Shown here: positions 38,586 through 44,771 of the stretch, in pieces
Position numbering within the stretch: the first letter of the stretch is position 1
Layout: each line of letters opens with the position of its first letter
DNA from: a virus
Direction: 5' to 3' (one strand)
Virus record (IMG/VR): IMGVR_UViG_3300042691_018045
Location: 1-47,661 of that record
Length of the DNA: 47,661 nt
Notes under the pieces: generated by a model
Database searches by the model: none
Seen by the model: the letters and a program-made list of their open reading frames with translations, nothing else
Told to the model about the DNA's origin: nothing
Translations under genes and position numbers: made by a program

Positions 38586-39239
38586 ATGCCGAACTTAAAC
38601 GACCTTTTCAACAGATCTGGCGACTTGAACGGTAGCGCTGCCTCACCTTTGGGTGGCACTTGGTTTAATCAAATGAGTGCATTTGTCTCTCCGGGAGCTG
38701 GAGAGGTTGCGTTGGATGGATCAAAAGTGTCGATGCGGCAAGCAGACCCGACGCTTCACGTTAACAGCTCATCAACCGCATCGGCAGACCAAAAGGTAAC
38801 TCTTCAATTTACGCCTGTTCAGGACAATTGGCAGGTAATCATTCTTCTCAGGGCAAACAACGCTTCAGGCGCTGCTTATCAATTGCTGTTTGGCCCTGGC
38901 GCTGGCGGCATTGGTGTTTATAGGCGCTCTTCGACATCGGAGTCATGGGGCGGGGCTGGGCAAATCGGCTCTTCCGCCAACAACTCAATGACAGTGTCGG
39001 AACGGGGGAGTCACGTTCTGACATTCAGCGTGATCGGTAATGCTTTCAGCGCGACCATCGATGGCTCTCCGATATCACTTGGAACCATCACAGACAACAC
39101 CATTACGTCTGCTGGATGGGCAGGTTTCGGCGGTCGGTCGTTCACATCAGACTACATAACAGAAGACGACGAAGCCGGCGGCGGTGGCGGTGGCGGCTCC
39201 ACATTACTCGCAAAACTCAACCGTTATTTAAGGGGCTGA
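38586..39239 (+). CDS. LamG/concanavalin-like jelly-roll protein
   Basis: 217 residues. A beta sandwich of the laminin-G-like type is suggested by LNDLFNRSGDLNGSAAS, VTLQFTPVQDNWQVIILLRAN, YQLLFGPGAGGIGVYRR, HVLTFSVIGNAFSATIDGSPI, and SAGWAGFGGRSFTSDYI. It ends in a Gly-linker (GGGGGGG) and a short helix (STLLAKLNRYLRG) that may anchor it to another protein. Likely a carbohydrate-binding virion protein; ligand unknown. Confidence 0.65.
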   Translation: MPNLNDLFNRSGDLNGSAASPLGGTWFNQMSAFVSPGAGEVALDGSKVSMRQADPTLHVNSSSTASADQKVTLQFTPVQDNWQVIILLRANNASGAAYQLLFGPGAGGIGVYRRSSTSESWGGAGQIGSSANNSMTVSERGSHVLTFSVIGNAFSATIDGSPISLGTITDNTITSAGWAGFGGRSFTSDYITEDDEAGGGGGGGSTLLAKLNRYLRG

Positions 39240-39240
39240 C

Positions 39241-39963
39241 ATGCTCAAAGACATAGTTACCAAGGGTGCTACAGATCGCAGCGTTACCGTCACCATCGTT
39301 GACAGCACAGACGGAACACCAGAGACAGGCGTGGTATTCAACACCTCCGGCATAGACCTGTGGTATCGCCGTGAGGGGGCAGCTAAAACCAGCATCACAG
39401 AAGCCACACTTGCAAGCTTGACCACGGGCCACACAGACGGCGGCTTCTTGCACATCGGTGACGGTGTCTATCGCCTGGACTTGCCAGATGCGGCATTTGC
39501 AACCGGCGCAAATCATGTTGACTTCGGCGGCACGGTCACCGGCATGATTGTTATTGGTGGCCGCGTTCGCCTTGTTGATGTAAACCTTGAGGACTCTGTG
39601 CGCGGCGGAATGACTGCATTGCCTAACGCTGCGGCGGCTGCAAACGGTGGTTTGCCAACTGTGGACGCAACCAACAGCGTCAAGATTCAGACGCGATTCA
39701 AGAAAAACCAGGCGCTTGCAAATTACCCGTTTGTGATGACGGATAGCACCAACCACAACCCGGCAACCGGTTTGACGGTGGCGGTCACGCGATCCCTGGA
39801 TGGCTCCGGGACTTTCACCAGCGTTGGAACCGCAACCGAGATGGCAAACGGCTGGTATCAGATTGACTTGGCGGCTGGAGACATGAACGGCGACACGGTG
39901 GCCCTGAAGATGACCGCTTCAGGTGCTGACGATCTTGGCATTACGTTGCTCACTGAGCCCTAA
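39241..39963 (+). CDS. virion-associated protein with two Ig-like repeats
   Basis: 240 residues. Two homologous beta domains, 1-115 (SVTVTIVDSTDGTPETGVVFN; GDGVYRLDLPDAAFATGANHV) and 145-240 (FVMTDSTNHNPATGLTVAVT; NGWYQIDLAAGDMNGDTVAL). Each ends in a strand with G.Y.LDL pattern, as in BppU-N-like Ig folds of baseplate and fibre proteins. Start has an AAGGGG Shine-Dalgarno inside the previous gene's last codons. Confidence 0.65.
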   Translation: MLKDIVTKGATDRSVTVTIVDSTDGTPETGVVFNTSGIDLWYRREGAAKTSITEATLASLTTGHTDGGFLHIGDGVYRLDLPDAAFATGANHVDFGGTVTGMIVIGGRVRLVDVNLEDSVRGGMTALPNAAAAANGGLPTVDATNSVKIQTRFKKNQALANYPFVMTDSTNHNPATGLTVAVTRSLDGSGTFTSVGTATEMANGWYQIDLAAGDMNGDTVALKMTASGADDLGITLLTEP

Positions 39964-40658
39964 TGTTCTCGGTTGAGTCTCGCGGCGCTGCTGTCGTTTG
40001 GCGGCAGGCAGAAGCTGCGCCACCGGCAGCAACGGGAACGTATGCGCCAAGGGGTAAATGGTCTGCTGGTGGGCGCGGATTCAGGGCGCGTGGTTACTCG
40101 CACGTTTCAGAGGGATCATCAACCGGCACTACGATAGATTGCACCGTAAGCAACGCATCTGCTACCGGCCTGACAGCATCTGTAATCCGCGCTACGACCG
40201 TTAATGCAACGGTCGGCAATGCAGCAGCTACAGGACTAGCCGCAAACGTTATTCGTGCCACCACGATCAATGCGGCAATAGGGAATGCTTCTGCGACTGG
40301 TTTAACCGCTTCAGTGTCGTTCGGCGGCACCGTATTCGCCAGTGTCGGCAATGCTTCTGCAACCGGATTGCAGGCAAATGTCTCCCAGGCGACGGTCATA
40401 GGATGTTCTGTAGGTGGATGCGCTGCGACAGGTCTGGCGGCAACACTGGAAACAGGCATCGTTGTGCAGGCTGGAGTGGGTCAGGCCACAGCAGCCGGAT
40501 TAAGCGCTGCGCTTTCAATCACGAACACCATCCAATGTGGCGCTGGCAACGCTTCCGCAACAGGCTTGTCAGCATCAATCAACACGTCAGACGATGTGCT
40601 CTATCCGCTGTTTGGTCTGTCCGAATACTTCCCATTAGCCGGTAGGTCAGAGGTCTAA
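39963..40658 (+). CDS. protein with seven 22-residue repeats
   Basis: 231 residues. Residues 1-57 are a Gly/Arg-rich lead (RGAAVVWRQAEAAPPA). Residues 58-211 are seven tandem 22-residue units with core VGNASATGLxAxV, suggesting a repetitive beta structure such as a solenoid. The last 20 residues (PLFGLSEYFPLAG) form a separate cap. Start overlaps the previous stop. Position with other adhesin-like genes suggests a fibre-like virion component. Confidence 0.68.
   Translation: MFSVESRGAAVVWRQAEAAPPAATGTYAPRGKWSAGGRGFRARGYSHVSEGSSTGTTIDCTVSNASATGLTASVIRATTVNATVGNAAATGLAANVIRATTINAAIGNASATGLTASVSFGGTVFASVGNASATGLQANVSQATVIGCSVGGCAATGLAATLETGIVVQAGVGQATAAGLSAALSITNTIQCGAGNASATGLSASINTSDDVLYPLFGLSEYFPLAGRSEV
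40134..40595 (+). repeat. seven tandem 66-bp coding repeats
   Basis: Units of 66 bases encode 22 residues each; the strongest shared core reads GNASATGL. Units 1-4 and 7 are closest; units 5 and 6 have diverged (GGCAATGL, GQATAAGL). Ends at residue 211 of the protein. Confidence 0.85.
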
Positions 40659-40660
40659 AT

Positions 40661-41185
40661 ATGTCGCTTGTGACTGAAGATGGCACCGGCCTGGCTGGTG
40701 CTGAATCGTTTTGCTCGGTGAGTTTCGCCGATACCCACTTGGGGAACTTCGGCTACACCTTGTGGGCCACCATGAGCACCACAGAGAAAGAGCAGGCACT
40801 GCGGCGCGCCACTCACTACATGCAGCAGGTTTACCGCCTGCGCTGGGCTGGTCAGCGTAAGAACAACACACAGGCGCTCGACTGGCCGCGCACCTATGTT
40901 CCAAAGAAAGACGCGCCCGGCTTTTACAGCATTTGGGCATCAGAGTACCCGGACGATGAGGTCCCCGCTGAGGTGATGCAGGCATGCGCAAAGCTGGCCT
41001 ACAAAGCTGCTGCTGGTGATTTGTCACCTGATCTTGCGCAGGCGAAAACAAGAGTCAAAGTCGGCCCGATTGAAACCGAATATGCGCCTGGATCGATCCA
41101 GTACACCCGCTATAGGGAAATCGATAACTTGCTTAATCCGCTGCTCAAGACCGGCAGCGGAATGATCCCTTTGAGCCGCGCATGA
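40661..41185 (+). CDS. head-tail connector, DnaT-like (DnaT_2 family)
   Basis: 174 residues. VTEDGTGLAGAESFCSVSFADTHLG, EKEQALRRATHYMQ, LDWPRTYVPKKD and VPAEVMQACAKLAYKAA match the putative DnaT-like family, which in phages is the adaptor that binds the portal ring. First gene of the connector block. Confidence 0.78.
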   Translation: MSLVTEDGTGLAGAESFCSVSFADTHLGNFGYTLWATMSTTEKEQALRRATHYMQQVYRLRWAGQRKNNTQALDWPRTYVPKKDAPGFYSIWASEYPDDEVPAEVMQACAKLAYKAAAGDLSPDLAQAKTRVKVGPIETEYAPGSIQYTRYREIDNLLNPLLKTGSGMIPLSRA

Positions 41186-41346
41186 ATGAATTGCACATCG
41201 TGCCTGAAGGCGATTACAGAGAGCATGAGTGCTGCGCTGAATGCTGGTGCCGTCCAACGGAAGACGATGAGATTGATGGCGTTTTCATCCACCACGCTAT
41301 GGATGGCCGCGAAGCATTTGAGAGCGGCGAGAGGTTGATGTCATGA
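41182..41346 (+). CDS. 54-residue Cys/His-rich protein
   Basis: Short gene with ATGA overlaps on both sides. Starts MNELHIVPEGDYREHE and has CCAECWC followed by IHHAMDGRE, a likely metal-binding protein. Occurs in the connector block; function unknown. Confidence 0.6.
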   Translation: MNELHIVPEGDYREHECCAECWCRPTEDDEIDGVFIHHAMDGREAFESGERLMS

Positions 41347-41699
41347 GTTTTTATTCAGACTTGGCCGCTACCGCATCTCAGTTGATCCGCGAATACGGCG
41401 CGTCCGCGTCTCTGAAAACAATCACGCAAGGTGCATACGACAACGCCACGTCTAAGGCGCTGACGACTGTAACGACGGTAACCGTAAGCGCTGTTGTTTT
41501 CCCTGGCGCCGGTTATCGCTACCTGGACGGCTCACAGGTTCAAGAAGGCGACCAATACGGATTTGTTGCTGTTGGCGTCAACCCCCCAAAGGTAGGCGAC
41601 ACCATCACCTGGAATGGGGCCCCACTTGGAGTGATTAAGGTTTCAGTGCTGGCTCCTGCCGGGATCAACGTGCTGTACGAAGTTGGGTTAAGGGGCTGA
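41343..41699 (+). CDS. head closure protein (putative)
   Basis: 118 residues with YSDLAATASQLIREYGASASL at the start and GSQVQEGDQYGFVAVGVNPPKVGD, the pattern of head-closure or head-tail joining proteins of siphoviruses. Ends with LRG-stop and a Shine-Dalgarno for the next gene. Confidence 0.7.
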   Translation: MSFYSDLAATASQLIREYGASASLKTITQGAYDNATSKALTTVTTVTVSAVVFPGAGYRYLDGSQVQEGDQYGFVAVGVNPPKVGDTITWNGAPLGVIKVSVLAPAGINVLYEVGLRG

Positions 41700-41700
41700 C

Positions 41701-42093
41701 ATGGGCTGGTCAATCGATCTCGGTCGCCTTGCTGAAAAGTACAAAGGCGACATTGATAAGACCGTCCGCGCCGCAACCATCTTGGCGGCTCAGAAGGTCG
41801 TTATGCGAACCCCGGTTGATACCGGTCGGCTGCGTGCCAACTGGCAATTCCAGGCCGGGTCGATCAACTCCGCAACCACAGACGCCAAAGATCAAGGCTT
41901 GGCCGTTCTGGCGGACCTGACGGCGCAGATCAATGCAAGCCCTGTCGGTGGCCGCACGTACATCTCCAACAGCCTGCCATATGCCCAGCGCATCGAGTAC
42001 GAAGGTTACTCAAAAGTCAAAGCGCCTCAAGGCATGGTCCGCATCTCCCTGGCTGAGATGCCAGCCGCCATTGATCGACTGGTAAAGGGGTAA
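41701..42093 (+). CDS. HK97 gp10-like tail completion protein
   Basis: 130 residues. VVMRTPVDTGRLRANWQF is the hallmark of HK97 gp10-type proteins, followed by YISNSLPYAQRIEYEGYSKVKAPQGMV. It completes the neck before tail joining. Confidence 0.88.
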   Translation: MGWSIDLGRLAEKYKGDIDKTVRAATILAAQKVVMRTPVDTGRLRANWQFQAGSINSATTDAKDQGLAVLADLTAQINASPVGGRTYISNSLPYAQRIEYEGYSKVKAPQGMVRISLAEMPAAIDRLVKG

Positions 42094-42096
42094 CTC

Positions 42097-42504
42097 ATGA
42101 GTGACCAAGTAATCCGCGCTCTTCTGGAGACGCGGCTAGACACCCTTGCGCCTTCTATTCCTACGGTCAAAGAAAACACGTCTTACACGCCAGTCAAAGG
42201 AACGACATACCAGCGCGTTTTCGTGCTGATGGCGCAAACAGAAAACCCAACGCTTGGGGATGGCTTTAAGCGTGAGCGCGGAATTCTTCAGGTGAGTTTG
42301 TACTTCCCAGAGTTTGCTGGAACAGGGGACGCAATCGCACGCGCCGAGGCCATCAAAGCCCTGTTCAATCGGGGCACGACGCTAGAGCAAGGGTCAGTGA
42401 GGCTCCAGGTTTACGGGAGCCCATACGCATCGCCAGGAAGAAACGACGAGGGCTTTTACATGCTGCCCGTATCGGTCCCATTCAAAGCTGACGTTTACAG
42501 CTAA
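42097..42504 (+). CDS. tail terminator (DUF4128 type)
   Basis: 135 residues. ALLETRLDTLAPSIPTVKEN, YQRVFVLMAQTENPTLGDGFKRERGILQVSLYFP is the DUF4128 pattern. It stops tail-tube growth at the neck end. Confidence 0.82.
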   Translation: MSDQVIRALLETRLDTLAPSIPTVKENTSYTPVKGTTYQRVFVLMAQTENPTLGDGFKRERGILQVSLYFPEFAGTGDAIARAEAIKALFNRGTTLEQGSVRLQVYGSPYASPGRNDEGFYMLPVSVPFKADVYS

Positions 42505-42522
42505 CAGCCAGTCACTTAACGC

Positions 42523-42548
42523 AAGCCGCCTTCGGGTGGCTTTTTTTT
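42523..42548 (+). terminator. intrinsic terminator before the tail-tube gene
   Basis: AAGCCGCC (523-530), TTCG tetraloop, GGTGGCTT (535-542), then T residues to 42548. Confidence 0.85.
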
Positions 42549-42588
42549 CGCCTGCGAGTTTGTGGGCAACACCTGAAAGGAAAGAGAA

Positions 42589-43803
42589 ATGCCATTCGCA
42601 ACAGGCGTAGCAAAACAACTTCGCTACAAAAAAGAATCCACTTGGGGCACTGCTCCTGGTTCGTCCGGTGCGCAACTTCTGCGCCGCGTCACGTCAGACT
42701 TGTCTTTGAGCAAAGAGACATACCAGTCTGGTGAAATCCGCAGCGATTACCAAATCGCTGACTACCGACATGGTGTTCGATCGGTGGCCGGGACGATCAA
42801 TGGTGAACTGTCTCCAGGCACCTACAGCGACTTTGTGGGCTCTGCATTGCGCCGTAACTTCGCTGCTGTATCAGCCCTGACCGGCCTGTCCATCACCATC
42901 GCTGGCACTGGCCCCTACACGATCACCCGTGCATCCGGTGACTTCCTCACAGGCGGTATCAAGGTCGGGATGGTAATTCGGTTGACGGCTGGAACGTTCG
43001 TAACAGGCAACCTGAACAACAACATCTTAGTTACCGGCGTCACCTCAACTGTCATCACCGGCATCACGCTCAATGGTTCCGCCCTGACCGCTGAAGGCCC
43101 GATTGCATCGGCCACGGTGTCCGTACCTGGCAAGGCGACTTACACGCCCACAACCGGCCACACCGATGACAGCTACTCGTTCGAGCACTGGCACAGCGAC
43201 ATCACACAGTCGGAGCTGTTCACGGGCTGCAAAGTGAACACGATGGAAATCAGCCTGCCACCTTCCGGCATGGCGACCATCAATACCGGGGTGATGGGCA
43301 AAGACGTGACTACAAGCGGCAGCTCTGCTTACTTCACATCACCGACCGCTGAAACCAGCGCTGGTGTGTTGGCAGCCGTGAACGGTGTTGCGTTTGCGCT
43401 GGGATCACGTCAGTACGCAATGACTGGCCTGTCCATCAGCATCAATGGGAACATGACCGCTGAACCAGTGATTGGATCCAACACCTACGCCGACATCTTT
43501 GAAGGCCGCGTTTCTGTGACGGGGAATTTCACTGCGTTTTTTGAGGACGGTTCTTTCCGTGATGCGTTCTTGAACGAAACCGAGGTCTCTTTGTTCTTCG
43601 TGTTCACGGCTAGCAACGAAAAAAACGCAGACTTCATCGCATTCGCAATTCCCCGCGCCAAGTTGGGCAGCTCCAGCAAAGACGACGGCGAGAAGGGCAT
43701 CGTTCAGACGCACGATTTCCAAGCCCTGTTCAACAGCGCTGGCGGTTCAGGCGTAGCCACAGAGAAAACAACTCTCTGGGTCCAGGACTCCCTGGCTCCT
43801 TAA
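42589..43803 (+). CDS. major tail tube protein
   Basis: 404 residues; GAAAGGAAAGAG before the ATG. LRYKKESTWGTAPGSSGAQLLRRVTSDLSLSKETYQSGEIRSD is the start of phage tail-tube family proteins; ELFTGCKVNTMEISLPPSGMATI and GLSISINGNMTAEPVIGSN follow. A Gly/Thr-rich insertion near 100-190 may be a surface Ig-like domain. Flanked by terminators, as for the coat gene, which suits high expression. Confidence 0.88.
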   Translation: MPFATGVAKQLRYKKESTWGTAPGSSGAQLLRRVTSDLSLSKETYQSGEIRSDYQIADYRHGVRSVAGTINGELSPGTYSDFVGSALRRNFAAVSALTGLSITIAGTGPYTITRASGDFLTGGIKVGMVIRLTAGTFVTGNLNNNILVTGVTSTVITGITLNGSALTAEGPIASATVSVPGKATYTPTTGHTDDSYSFEHWHSDITQSELFTGCKVNTMEISLPPSGMATINTGVMGKDVTTSGSSAYFTSPTAETSAGVLAAVNGVAFALGSRQYAMTGLSISINGNMTAEPVIGSNTYADIFEGRVSVTGNFTAFFEDGSFRDAFLNETEVSLFFVFTASNEKNADFIAFAIPRAKLGSSSKDDGEKGIVQTHDFQALFNSAGGSGVATEKTTLWVQDSLAP

Positions 43804-43821
43804 TCAATCGCAGTAGCCATT

Positions 43822-43850
43822 GCCCGCCCGTCAAACGGCGGGCTTTTTTA
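43822..43850 (+). terminator. intrinsic terminator after the tail-tube gene
   Basis: GCCCGCC (822-828)/GGCGGGC (837-843), 8-nt loop, then TTTTTT. Confidence 0.82.
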
Positions 43851-43956
43851 TTCCCGGTCGAAAGACCACCCCAGCACAGGCCCTGCTCCATTCGCTTTCT
43901 TTGCGGGAAGCGGTGGGGCGGGGTACTGGCATTCACTCCCCGCAAAGGAAAAGTAA

Positions 43957-44388
43957 ATGAGTTTCGATATTGCACAGCTTGACATTGTTTCGACCTCTGA
44001 AGAGGGCTTCGACGTTCACATCATCAACCCCAAGACACAGGAGCGCACAGGTCTTGTCGTGAAGGTCCAGGGAGCGTTCTCTGCTCGCTTCCAAGAGTTG
44101 ATGGCGAAGCAAAAAAAGAAAGAGGCCATGCGAGCCAAAAGCATGGTGGCCCGCGCTGTTGCTGACGAAGAAGACGAAACACCTGCTGTGCTGTCTGAGG
44201 CCGCAATGAATTGGGGCACGGTGGATGAGAAAGACGATTCGATCATCCATTGGGGCGAAATCATCGAAGGCGGCAAGCCGGTGAAGTTCAGTAAGGGTGA
44301 GGCATTCCGCGTTTTCGAGAAGTACCCCCTGATTCGCGGCCAGGTACTTGCCGGGGCGCTTGACGTTGCAAATTTCATCAAGGGCTGA
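43957..44388 (+). CDS. tail assembly chaperone, short form (gpG-like)
   Basis: 143 residues with GGAAAAG before the ATG. Small soluble protein (VSTSEEGFDVHIINPKTQERTGLVVKV; FSARFQELMAKQKKKEAMRAK) between tail tube and tape measure, the classical place of lambda G. The slippery site AAATTTC at 44370-44376 allows a -1 shift into the extension that follows. The zero-frame stop is 44386-44388. Confidence 0.82.
   Translation: MSFDIAQLDIVSTSEEGFDVHIINPKTQERTGLVVKVQGAFSARFQELMAKQKKKEAMRAKSMVARAVADEEDETPAVLSEAAMNWGTVDEKDDSIIHWGEIIEGGKPVKFSKGEAFRVFEKYPLIRGQVLAGALDVANFIKG
44370..44376 (+). promoter_or_regulatory. -1 ribosomal frameshift site A AAT TTC
   Basis: Heptamer of the form X XXY YYZ, in register with the chaperone gene, 9 bases before its stop. 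The -1 frame is closed just upstream (stop at 44361) and open from there to 44771. An 8-bp hairpin, TCGGGCTG/CAGCCCGA, follows at 44422-44446. Confidence 0.78.
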
Positions 44389-44771
44389 TCTCTGAGGTAG
44401 TCGCGTTTGCAAAGCATGAATTCGGGCTGCTTAAAAAACAGCCCGACGGCAAGACCTTACGCGAGCACCTAGAGGCAGCCCAAAGGTTTACTCAGAAGAC
44501 ACCTGAGGGGCTACTCGGCCCTGAGCTACCGCCAGAAACCCGCCATTGGTGGACATGGTGGAACGAACTATCTAGCGGCAGGCAGTGCGGCATGGCCGCA
44601 AACCCAATTTCATGGGCCGACATGGCCGCATGGTCACAACTCACCGGTCGATCTCTTGACCCGTGGGACGTGACAGCCATTCGCTGCATTGACGGCGAGT
44701 TCATGGCATCGACGGTTGATTCCCCGAAAAAAGAAGACACCAGCAAACCAAGGAAACCTAATGGCCGCTGA
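44376..44771 (+). CDS. tail assembly chaperone extension (gpT-like part made by -1 frameshift)
   Basis: Frame -1 relative to the short form, with no start of its own near the beginning. After the slip it reads HQGLISEVVAFAKHEFGLLK, then EHLEAAQRFTQKTPEG, RHWWTWWNELSSGRQCGM, and ends with KPNGR just inside the tape-measure gene (overlap of 11 bases). The fusion G-T protein and the short G together load the tape measure during tail assembly, as in lambda. Confidence 0.75.
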   Translation, partial: HQGLISEVVAFAKHEFGLLKKQPDGKTLREHLEAAQRFTQKTPEGLLGPELPPETRHWWTWWNELSSGRQCGMAANPISWADMAAWSQLTGRSLDPWDVTAIRCIDGEFMASTVDSPKKEDTSKPRKPNGR

